Source: Bradyrhizobium sp. SZCCHNS1050
GTDB taxonomy: Bacteria > Pseudomonadota > Alphaproteobacteria > Rhizobiales > Xanthobacteraceae
Direction: 5' to 3'
DNA: 64,000 bases
Assembly (NCBI RefSeq): GCF_032484785.1
Contig: NZ_JAUETR010000003.1
Location: 124,001 to 188,000, forward strand
The translations under genes and the position numbers were made by a program. This document shows, piece by piece, positions 57,116-64,000 of the stretch (position 1 is the stretch's first letter; the number at the start of each line of letters is the position of its first letter). The notes beneath the pieces were generated by a model, which made no database searches, was not told the DNA's origin, and was given only the letters and a program-made list of their open reading frames with translations.

Positions 57116-58063
57116 TCAGGACAGGGGGAGGCCGACAGGTTCCGAAAGGGACCATCGTGCCTCCACCTCGGCTGCCGACGCCTGGATCATGTCGCGCAGC
57201 CACATGTTGGCGGGATCCTTGTCGAGATGCACAGGCCACTGCAGCCTTTCGGTGATGGTCGGGAGCTCGAAATCAGTCCGCAGAATACGAAGCGGCAGGC
57301 GCTGCGCGCGAGACAGGACCAGGCGCAGCGGGAGAATCGCCATATATGGCGTGCCGACGATGAACTCGGGCACCAGGAGGAGGCTCTGTAGCCGGATCGT
57401 CTTGGTCCGGCTGATACCCATGGACTGAAAGAACTGATCGACGATCCGGACGTTCAGTCGCTCGTCGAGCGCAACGGAAACGTGGGTGAAGGTCGCAATC
57501 GTGTTCAGCGAGACAGCGGCCGACGCCGCCGTATTGCCGGACCAGACAACAGGAACGAACCGCTCCTCCCACAGCATGCTAGTATTGACGGCGGTTTCGA
57601 AGGGAACATTGGAGCCTATGAAGACATCGAATTGGGCGACCGAGGCACGCTCGCGTGACTCCGGAAGCGGCAGCTGGGAAATTGAAATACCAGGCGCCAC
57701 CTGGGCGACCCGCCTGATGAGATTGGACAGGAGAAGGCCTGCCACGTAATCCAGTGCGACCACGGAAAAATCGTGCTCTGCGGTTTCCGGCGTGAACTCG
57801 GTGCGGGCCAGCGCGATCGTGCGGGCGCGCGCCACGAACTGATCAACCGCTTCCGCAATCTGAGCGGCGAACGGCGTCGCCAGCATCTCACGGCCGGATT
57901 GAATCAAGAGGTCGTCATCGAAGTGATTGCGCAATCGCGCCAGCGCGCTGCTGATCGTTGATTGTGTCAGGTTGAGCGTCTCGGCAACCCGGCTGACGCT
58001 CCTCATCTTGAGCAGCAGGTCCAGCACCAGAAGTAGGTTCAGGTCCAGTCTATGGCACCGCAT
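57116..58063 (-). CDS. NodD-like LysR-family regulator
   Basis: 315 residues. The N-terminal winged helix (LDLNLLLVLDLLLKMRSVSR, then VAETLNLTQSTISSALARLR) is close to the NodD/LinR branch of LysR. The effector domain follows from about residue 95. Such proteins bind ATC-N9-GAT boxes and respond to small aromatic inducers. Two such boxes lie nearby (52918 and 55806). It is convergent with the channel gene, and the amidohydrolase follows on its upstream side. Confidence 0.9.
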   Translation of the reverse strand: MRCHRLDLNLLLVLDLLLKMRSVSRVAETLNLTQSTISSALARLRNHFDDDLLIQSGREMLATPFAAQIAEAVDQFVARARTIALARTEFTPETAEHDFSVVALDYVAGLLLSNLIRRVAQVAPGISISQLPLPESRERASVAQFDVFIGSNVPFETAVNTSMLWEERFVPVVWSGNTAASAAVSLNTIATFTHVSVALDERLNVRIVDQFFQSMGISRTKTIRLQSLLLVPEFIVGTPYMAILPLRLVLSRAQRLPLRILRTDFELPTITERLQWPVHLDKDPANMWLRDMIQASAAEVEARWSLSEPVGLPLS

Positions 58064-58141
58064 GGGCCCTCCGGCGAAGACGCCGCATCGCGCGACATGT
58101 CTCGTGGGGTGGCGGCCAGCCGAGGTGCGTGGCCGATCCGC

Positions 58142-59146
58142 TCAGGACAGCGCAAACAGGCGCTCGGCATTTTGGTATGCAATCAGTTCTCGCTCGCGCT
58201 GCGTGAGCGCAGCTCCCTCGAGGAAGCGAACGGCTTCGGCGTCATCCTCGTAAGGAAAATCGGCGGCGAACAGGATGCGTTCAGCGCCGAGCGCGTCGAT
58301 CGAAAGGCGAAGTGCGGGCATCGAGGTGACACCGGCCGTGGTGATCACGAAGTTGTCCAGGAAATATTCGCTCGGAAGTCGGGGCAGCTGTTCGACGGCG
58401 CCGATTTTCACCTGCAGCAGATAGCGGTTGTCGATGCGCTGCAGCCAGAACGGGATGCCTTCGCCCATATGGCCAAGAATGATCTTGAGCTTCGGATAGC
58501 GGGCAAAGGTGCCGGACATGATCAGCCGCATGGCGTGCAGTCCGGTCTCCGCCGCAAAGCCCCAGCCGGCGAAATACAGGCCATAGTCGAGAAACGGCTG
58601 GACCATTCCGGGTCCAGGTTCCCGCGGGTGCAAGTACATCGGCAGGCCGGTCGCCTCCATCGCCTCGAAGATCGGGGCGTAGCGTGACGCATCGAGATAT
58701 TCGCCGAACGTGTGGGAATTGACGATCAGGCCGCGCAGGCCGAGCGCCTTGATCCGTTCGATCTCGCGCGCGGCAGCAACCGGATCCTGCGGCGCAATGG
58801 CGCCCAGGCCGGCCAGCCTTGTCGGTGCAGCGCGCACTGCTTCAGCTAGCGCATCGTTGGCTTCGGCGGCGAGCCGTACCGCGAGATCCGGCGCGAACAC
58901 CTGGACGCCGGGGGACGTCAAGGAGAGCACCTGCACGTCGATACCGACTTTGTCCATATGGGCGATCCGGCCCTTGCCGATATCGATCAGGCGTCCGTGC
59001 AGCAGCGCGTTGCCGGGCGTGTCGGCCAGGATGCTTTCGCCCATCTTGGCAAAGCCGGGCTCGACGTCGGCGCGCGCTAGCACCTTTTTCCATTCCGCGG
59101 CGATCTCGGCGGTGACGAAGGCTTCCTCGACCGCAATCTTCTTCAT
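58142..59146 (-). CDS. LigW-like amidohydrolase (aromatic acid decarboxylase family)
   Basis: 334 residues, TIM-barrel fold. The N-terminal VEEAFVT carries the metal Glu in the EEAF form seen in 5-carboxyvanillate decarboxylase (LigW). Other site residues are in LPMYLHPREPGPG, LIMSGTFARYPKLKIILGHM and FAADFPYED. The gamma-resorcylate decarboxylase branch is the alternative. AAGGAG stands before the ATG. It is the last gene of the ABC transporter set, 27 bases after it. Confidence 0.82.
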   Translation of the reverse strand: MKKIAVEEAFVTAEIAAEWKKVLARADVEPGFAKMGESILADTPGNALLHGRLIDIGKGRIAHMDKVGIDVQVLSLTSPGVQVFAPDLAVRLAAEANDALAEAVRAAPTRLAGLGAIAPQDPVAAAREIERIKALGLRGLIVNSHTFGEYLDASRYAPIFEAMEATGLPMYLHPREPGPGMVQPFLDYGLYFAGWGFAAETGLHAMRLIMSGTFARYPKLKIILGHMGEGIPFWLQRIDNRYLLQVKIGAVEQLPRLPSEYFLDNFVITTAGVTSMPALRLSIDALGAERILFAADFPYEDDAEAVRFLEGAALTQRERELIAYQNAERLFALS

Positions 59147-59173
59147 TTCGATCTCCTTGCGGCCGTCGGCCGC

Positions 59174-60694
59174 TCACTCTTCAGACCCGAAGTAAAGATG
59201 ACGCAGCCGCTCGTCCGCACGCAGGACGGCAGGCGGCCCGGATAGGGTAATCCGTCCCTTGTTGATGATATGCGCGACGTCGGCAAGGTCGAGCGCGCGC
59301 TCGATATCCTGCTCCACCACGAGCATGGTGAGGCCCTCGCGCTTGAGCTCGGCGAGTGCCGCGTACAGGCGGTCCATCATGACCGGTGCGAGGCCCAGGC
59401 TGATCTCGTCGAAGATGACGAGCCGCGGCTTGGCCATCAGCGCGCGACCGATCGCCAAGGTCTGCTGCTGGCCGCCGGACATCGAGGTGCCCGGCGCGTT
59501 GCGGCGATCGGCGAGCACCGGAAACAGGGCGTAGACGTGCGCCAGACGCGCCTTGCGCTCTGCTGCATCGGCGCCGCGTGCAGCGACCAGTAGATTTTCC
59601 TCAACCGACAGCGAGCCGAAGATGCGCCGCCCCTCCATGCAATGGGCGAGGCCGCGTGTCGCCACCGCATGCGCCGGCAAACGCGTGATGTCCTCGCCGT
59701 CAAATCGGATCCGGCCAGCGGTGATCGGCAAGGCGCGGCTGATGACATGGGCGACAGTAGTCTTGCCAGCACCGTTGCTGCCGAGAAGCCCGACGACCTG
59801 GCCCTGCATGACCGACAGGCTGAGGTCGTGGAGCACGCGGGCTTGGCCGTAGCCCGCGGACACGCCGTCAAGTGCAAGCAGCGGCTCGGTGCTTGCTATC
59901 GACGAAACGACATCGGCGCGCGGCGCAACTGAAGTGGAGGTCCTGGCCGCGGCGCCATGGCTGGTGCCGAGATAGATTGCAGCGACCTCGTCGCTCCCCA
60001 GCACGTCGGTCGTCGGCCCCCTAGCGAGCACCTTGCCGAAGTTGATGACCATGAGGTCCTCGCAGCACTCCTTCACGATCCGGATCACATGTTCGATGAT
60101 GATGATCGAGCGTTCCGCGTCCTTCAGCGACTGGATCAGGGCGATCAATTCGCTGACTTCGCTGTCGATGAGACCGGCGCCGACCTCGTCGAGCAGCAAC
60201 AGTTTGGGCTTGAGCGCAAGGGCGCGGGCGACTTCGAGGCGCTTGCGCCGCAGCAGCGGCAGATCGCGCGCCGTGACGTGTGCAGCATCGCCGAGGCCGC
60301 AGCGATCGAGGATCTCGCGCCGTTCAGCGGCGGCGGTGCCCGAGGCGATGAAGGGAGACAGCGAGAATTGCGCGACGGCCAGATTTTCTTCAACGGTCAT
60401 GTCGAGGAAGGGGCGAGGAATCTGATAGGTCCGGCCAATGCCGCTGCGCGCCCGCTCGGAAGCGGGCAGGCTGGTGATGTCGTGGCCATCGAAATGGATT
60501 CGTCCTGCGCTTGCGGAAATGGCGCCGCCGAGCAGCCCTATCAGGGTCGACTTGCCGGCGCCGTTCGGCCCGATGACGCCGAGCACGCGGCCCTTGTCGA
60601 GGCGGATATCGAGGCTTTCGACTGCGACAAGGCCGCCATAGCGCTTGCCGAGGCCGACGGCGTCGAGCAGGGGAGGCGCGTCAGCGGCGATCAT
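59174..60694 (-). CDS. LivG-LivF fused ABC transporter ATPase
   Basis: 506 residues containing two complete ABC ATPase domains. The LivG-like half (about 1-255) has Walker A GPNGAGKST, the variant signature LPLLRRKRLEVARAL and Walker B LLLLDEVGAGL. The LivF-like half (about 275-506) has GSNGAGKTT, SMSGGQQQTLAIGRAL and LVIFDEISLGL. A linker rich in Ala/Thr/Ser joins them. They are normally two proteins. The ATG at 60694 overlaps the livM stop (ATGA). It energises import of a small organic acid or amino acid. Confidence 0.9.
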   Translation of the reverse strand: MIAADAPPLLDAVGLGKRYGGLVAVESLDIRLDKGRVLGVIGPNGAGKSTLIGLLGGAISASAGRIHFDGHDITSLPASERARSGIGRTYQIPRPFLDMTVEENLAVAQFSLSPFIASGTAAAERREILDRCGLGDAAHVTARDLPLLRRKRLEVARALALKPKLLLLDEVGAGLIDSEVSELIALIQSLKDAERSIIIIEHVIRIVKECCEDLMVINFGKVLARGPTTDVLGSDEVAAIYLGTSHGAAARTSTSVAPRADVVSSIASTEPLLALDGVSAGYGQARVLHDLSLSVMQGQVVGLLGSNGAGKTTVAHVISRALPITAGRIRFDGEDITRLPAHAVATRGLAHCMEGRRIFGSLSVEENLLVAARGADAAERKARLAHVYALFPVLADRRNAPGTSMSGGQQQTLAIGRALMAKPRLVIFDEISLGLAPVMMDRLYAALAELKREGLTMLVVEQDIERALDLADVAHIINKGRITLSGPPAVLRADERLRHLYFGSEE

Positions 60695-61671
60695 GAGCTC
60701 GCAACCTTGGTGAGGCCGGCGCGCCGAAGCGCGGTTTCCAGCAAGCCGCAAAGTCCGCGCGGGGCACAACGGATCAGGATGATGAGAATGACCCCGGTTA
60801 TCGCGACATGAAGCTCGGGATATTCGGCGAGCAGCTCGCCGACCGCGACGAAGAAGATCGCGCCGACGATGGCGCCGAAGCGCATACCGAGGCCGCCGAT
60901 GATCACGATCGCGAGCGGATCGACCGACCATTGCAGGCCGAAGCTGCCATAGGGCTCGATGGCGCCGAGCTTGATCGCCTGGAGGCCGCCCGCGATCGCG
61001 ATCAATGCGCTGGCGACCATGAGAGCCGCAAGCTTCACCCGGAATGCGCGCACGCCGACTTGGCTTGCGGCGTCCTCGTCGTCGCGCACCGCTCGCAGCA
61101 GCACTGAGAACCGCGAGCCCGTGGCCAAGGTCATGACCAGGGAGGTGACGACGAGCAGCAGAGCGGCGTCCCGAAACAGCTCTGCGATTTCGGGCAAGTC
61201 GGCGCTGACGAACAGGCCGGAAGCACCGCCGAACCAGGGCACGTTGACGACGAGCAGCCGGAGCGCTTCGGCGAGCGCCAGGGTCCCGACGGTGAAATAG
61301 AGCCCGCGCAGCCGAAACAGACCGCGCGACATCACAAGCGCCAGCGCCATAGCCACAAGCGCCGAGGCGGCCAGCGCCAAGCCGATACCGCTATCCGTGT
61401 GATTGAGTAGCCCGACCGTGAGATAGGCGCCGAGGCCGAAGAAGGAGGAACTGCCCAGCGAAACCAGCCCGCAATAGCCGGCGAGCAGATTCCACGCTTC
61501 CGCCAGCACGATATAGAGCAGCAGCTTGAATCCGATCTCGACGAAATAGGCCGGAAGAAACGAAGGCGCCGCCATCAGCGCCGCGAAGGAGATGCCGGCA
61601 ACCGCGACGCGGACGAACGGATGATACAGCAACAGGCTGCGTTCGGGGACGGACGTTGTCAGCACGGTCAT
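60691..61671 (-). CDS. LivM-type ABC permease
   Basis: 326 residues with about ten hydrophobic helices. AEAWNLLAGYCGLVSLGSSS and GLYFTVGTLALAEALRLLV, then the cytoplasmic loop LRAVRDDEDAASQVGV, are LivM signatures. The start overlaps the livH stop by four bases (ATGA). Confidence 0.88.
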   Translation of the reverse strand: MTVLTTSVPERSLLLYHPFVRVAVAGISFAALMAAPSFLPAYFVEIGFKLLLYIVLAEAWNLLAGYCGLVSLGSSSFFGLGAYLTVGLLNHTDSGIGLALAASALVAMALALVMSRGLFRLRGLYFTVGTLALAEALRLLVVNVPWFGGASGLFVSADLPEIAELFRDAALLLVVTSLVMTLATGSRFSVLLRAVRDDEDAASQVGVRAFRVKLAALMVASALIAIAGGLQAIKLGAIEPYGSFGLQWSVDPLAIVIIGGLGMRFGAIVGAIFFVAVGELLAEYPELHVAITGVILIILIRCAPRGLCGLLETALRRAGLTKVASS

Positions 61672-62540
61672 GCGCGGCTCCCGAGGAAGCCTTGCGGCCT
61701 GAGCTGCAGCATCGCCAGGAACAGCACGAGGCCGACGAGGTCGCGATAGCCGTCGCCGAGGGTGAGCCCACCGACGCTCTGCAGCACCCCGAGCACGATG
61801 CCTCCGACCAGCGTCCCCAGCACGTTGCCGAGCCCGCCAAGCACGATCACCGCGAAATCCGTCAGCAGATAGGTGGCGCCGCTGGTCGGCGTGAACGATA
61901 GCGCCACACCAATCAGCGTACCGCCGATCCCGGCACAGGCAGTGCCGAGACAGAAGGTCAGGGCATGGACCCGGCTCACATTGATTCCGATAATGGCAGC
62001 CGCCAGCGGCTGGTCGGCGCTCGCGCGCAACTCGCTGCCGAACCGGCTGCGCGCAATCAACACGTGCACGGCCATGATCAGCGCGACCGAGATGGCAAAG
62101 CCGATTGCATAGATCTGCGGCACGCTGATTGGGCCGAGCGTCAGGGGAACTGTGGCGTAGTCCCGCTCGATGGCGCGGGTATCGGCGCTGAACAGCAGCA
62201 CGAACAGGTTCTGCAGGATGATCGAGAGACCGAACATGGTCATCATCGCTGCTTCGGATCCCTTGCCTGCGAGCGGCGCCAGCAGGAAGCGATAGATTGG
62301 ATACCCGATCAGCGCGAGAATGAGGCCGATCAGCAGGAGTCCAACGAGCGGATCGATGCCGGTTCGTTGCAGCAGAAAGAGACCGGCGTAGGCACCCGCA
62401 ACGAGGAATTCGCCATGCGCGAGGTTCACCAGACGCATGACGCCGAGGATGATCGAGAGGCCGAGCGCCGTCAGCGCCAGCATGCCGCCGAGCAGCAGGC
62501 CAGAGATCAGTGCATTGACGATCACATCGAGACCGGGCAT
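61668..62540 (-). CDS. LivH-type ABC permease
   Basis: 290 residues with about eight hydrophobic helices. LGGMLALTALGLSIILGVMR, LVNLAHGEFLVAGAYAGL and the loop RSRFGSELRASADQPLAAAI define LivH. GGAG lies about 9 bases before the ATG. It follows the substrate-binding gene by 64 bases. Confidence 0.88.
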   Translation of the reverse strand: MPGLDVIVNALISGLLLGGMLALTALGLSIILGVMRLVNLAHGEFLVAGAYAGLFLLQRTGIDPLVGLLLIGLILALIGYPIYRFLLAPLAGKGSEAAMMTMFGLSIILQNLFVLLFSADTRAIERDYATVPLTLGPISVPQIYAIGFAISVALIMAVHVLIARSRFGSELRASADQPLAAAIIGINVSRVHALTFCLGTACAGIGGTLIGVALSFTPTSGATYLLTDFAVIVLGGLGNVLGTLVGGIVLGVLQSVGGLTLGDGYRDLVGLVLFLAMLQLRPQGFLGSRA

Positions 62541-62604
62541 TCGCGTTCGCTCCGCATGAGATCATTGAAGACCGGCGCGATCGGCGCCGGCCTTGGGTCT
62601 GCGG

Positions 62605-63834
62605 TCAGGGCACCGGGAACAGGATCTTGCCGGTGGCGCGGTCCGCCGGCCAGACGATGCTCGTCTTGCCGCCCTGCCATTGCAGCATCGCCAGCGGCAG
62701 TTTGGCGGTATGGCTCTCGTCGAACTTGATGGGCCCGACCACATAGGTCTTGTCGGTCTTGGCTACCGCGGCATTTATCTTTTCGGGATCGAGCGAGCCG
62801 GCTGACGCGATCGCGTCGAGCAGGATCTGCGCCGCCGCATAACTGTCGGCGATGTGCTGGCTGAAGGTGAGCTTGGTCTCGCTTTCGAACGCGGTCGCGA
62901 GATCCTTGGCATCGGGATAGGGGAAGCTTGGATCCCAGTAGCCGCCAACCAGCACGCCGTCGGCGAGCTTGCCGAGCGCTTCGGCGAACTGCACCGGCTC
63001 GGCGCCTTTTTCGATGACGAGTAGCTTGGGTGCATAGCCTGCTGAGGCAATCTGCTTGCGGATCGAGACCGCCTGCGGCGTGATGGCATCGACCAGCACG
63101 ACCTCTGCGCCCTTTGCTTTCGCCTCTGCAACGAGCGAGTTGAACTGGGTATTGTCGACCGGGAATGACGCGTTCTGCACGACCTCGTAGCCGGCGGCCT
63201 TGGCCATCTGCGGCCACAGCATGCCCCCGACGACTTGGCCGTCCGGGCCGTTGTCGTGGAAGATCGCAACCTTCTTGTTGGTCTCGAGCTTAAGATCGTC
63301 CAGCACCCTGAACGGAATCGCGGCGAGCTCGGGCTCGTGGAAGAACAGATCCCAGGCGTAATTCCATTTGCGAACCGACTTGAACGCTTCGAGCGGATTG
63401 CAGCCGGTGACCAGCGGGATCTTCTTGCGTTCGGCGACCAGCGCCCCGGCATTGACCAATGCCGGCGTGCAGGAGCCGAGCAGGGCTCGCGCCTGATCGC
63501 GCGACAGCAGGCTCTCCGTATTGGCCGCTGTGACATTGGGATCGGTCTTGTCGTCACGCAGCACGAGTCGGACCGGCATCTTCCTGCCGTCGATGGTGAT
63601 GCCGCCGGCCTTGTTGACCTCGTCGACCGCCCGGCTGTAGCCCCATTTCTGGAAGCTGCCGAAACCAGCGAGCGGTCCGCTCAGCGGGATCGACGCGCCG
63701 ATGACGATCTCGTCTGCTGCTTTGGCCGATGTTGATGTCCAGGCTGCTGCGATCGTGAGCAGCGCGACGGGAAGAAGTCGCTTCAGGACGGGAAGCGGCG
63801 CTGATAACGCCGCCTGCGACGTGCGAGTTGCCAT
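62605..63834 (-). CDS. LivK-like periplasmic substrate-binding protein
   Basis: 409 residues. A signal peptide (about 1-40, ending AKA) is followed by EIVIGASIPLSGPLAGFGSF, the typical start of type I periplasmic binding proteins, then KWGYSRAVDEVNKAGGI and VALFHDNGP-like regions. Members bind branched-chain amino acids or aromatic acids. The ATG at 63834 has a strong GGAGG at good spacing; the ATG at 63846 does not. Confidence 0.88.
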   Translation of the reverse strand: MATRTSQAALSAPLPVLKRLLPVALLTIAAAWTSTSAKAADEIVIGASIPLSGPLAGFGSFQKWGYSRAVDEVNKAGGITIDGRKMPVRLVLRDDKTDPNVTAANTESLLSRDQARALLGSCTPALVNAGALVAERKKIPLVTGCNPLEAFKSVRKWNYAWDLFFHEPELAAIPFRVLDDLKLETNKKVAIFHDNGPDGQVVGGMLWPQMAKAAGYEVVQNASFPVDNTQFNSLVAEAKAKGAEVVLVDAITPQAVSIRKQIASAGYAPKLLVIEKGAEPVQFAEALGKLADGVLVGGYWDPSFPYPDAKDLATAFESETKLTFSQHIADSYAAAQILLDAIASAGSLDPEKINAAVAKTDKTYVVGPIKFDESHTAKLPLAMLQWQGGKTSIVWPADRATGKILFPVP

Positions 63835-63883
63835 GTTTTCCTCCATGATGGGTGAGGCCGTTTCGCCTCGTTTTATTGACGGT

Positions 63884-63903
63884 CGCTCCGTCGGGTCGGA
63901 GCG
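63884..63903 (-). promoter_or_regulatory. Inverted repeat between partial gene and LivK-like gene
   Basis: CGCTCCG-TCGGGT-CGGAGCG is a perfect 7-bp stem in the 82-base gap after the partial gene. It may be a weak transcription-attenuating hairpin between cotranscribed genes. Confidence 0.35.
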
Positions 63904-63916
63904 TTCCGCAGATGCG

Positions 63917-64000
63917 TCAGAACGCGTTGTCGCCGGTATAGCGCCGGTACAGCACCGGCAGAATCTCGGCGAGATAGCCCATCTCCTCGGTGGCGTGCTG
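63917..64000 (-). CDS. C-terminal fragment of an unidentified gene
   Basis: Only the last 27 residues and the stop are inside the window (reading EEMGYLAEILPVLYRRYTGD near the end). The fragment is helical. It lies 82 bases upstream of the LivK-like gene on the same strand and probably belongs to the same transcript. It is too short for a family call. Confidence 0.55.
   Translation of the reverse strand, partial: QHATEEMGYLAEILPVLYRRYTGDNAF

Noticed and set aside
1..64000. CRISPR arrays, rRNA and tRNA genes
   Set aside because: No regularly spaced repeats and no rRNA or complete tRNA cloverleaf were seen on either strand.

Overview
The window is a GC-rich chromosomal segment that looks like a Bradyrhizobium-type alphaproteobacterium. 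The evidence is a Tat-exported (clade I) nosRZDFYLX denitrification operon, densely overlapping ATGA-type gene junctions, a FixK/FNR-type box, and protein sequences of rhizobial character. No rRNA, tRNA or CRISPR array is visible.

Layout. (1) 1-9.3 kb: the C-terminus of an FMN-dependent azoreductase, then the complete nitrous oxide reductase operon on the minus strand (nosR-Z-D-F-Y-L-X). A FixK/FNR box sits at 9469-9482, shared with a divergent ferritin-like diiron protein. (2) 10.4-31.6 kb: an apparent export/phosphoester locus. It holds two secreted phosphoesterases, a Sel1-repeat protein and a complete type II secretion system (gspD divergent from gspEFGHIJKLM plus a GspC-like gene). A minimal prepilin peptidase lies in line with an operon of a parvulin-like isomerase and three HupE/UreJ membrane proteins. 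A divergent secreted PHP-domain phosphoesterase and a small secreted protein follow. The three secreted phosphoesterases each carry a His/Asp- or His/Trp-rich low-complexity tail. (3) 31.7-34.9 kb: a 2OG-Fe(II) oxygenase-like protein and a large membrane protein fused to a spermidine-synthase-like domain. (4) 35.1-36.0 kb: a probable island junction, with a tyrosine-recombinase C-terminal remnant, a 33-codon remnant of the 5' end of dusA (a known integration target) and an AlpA/excisionase-like HTH gene.

(5) 36.2-43.1 kb: a winged-helix/TolB-like/TPR regulator divergent from a short-chain oxidoreductase, AraC regulator, chloroperoxidase-like hydrolase, NDH-2-like flavoprotein and metallo-beta-lactamase-fold hydrolase, closed by a strong hairpin. 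(6) 43.1-47.6 kb: gene-poor accessory DNA with an intact IS110 transposase gene and an unusual HTH/transmembrane/coiled-coil protein. (7) 47.6-64 kb: a catabolic cluster. One arm runs ALDH, CrtI-like flavoprotein, a 68-residue protein, iron-type alcohol dehydrogenase and TetR. The other holds a lignostilbene-dioxygenase-like carotenoid oxygenase and a glutathione transferase (each broken by a -1 frameshift), an outer-membrane channel, a NodD-like LysR regulator, a LigW-like amidohydrolase/decarboxylase and a branched-chain-amino-acid-type ABC transporter with LivG and LivF fused.

How it works together. The nos genes would reduce N2O in the periplasm under oxygen limitation. The gsp genes would export folded periplasmic proteins, with the neighbouring phosphoesterases as natural candidates. 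The last cluster is best read as uptake and oxidative cleavage of lignin-derived aromatics, probably controlled by the LysR protein through two matching TATC-N9-GATA palindromes. The dusA remnant suggests that DNA to the right of about 35.4 kb is a genomic island or its remains.
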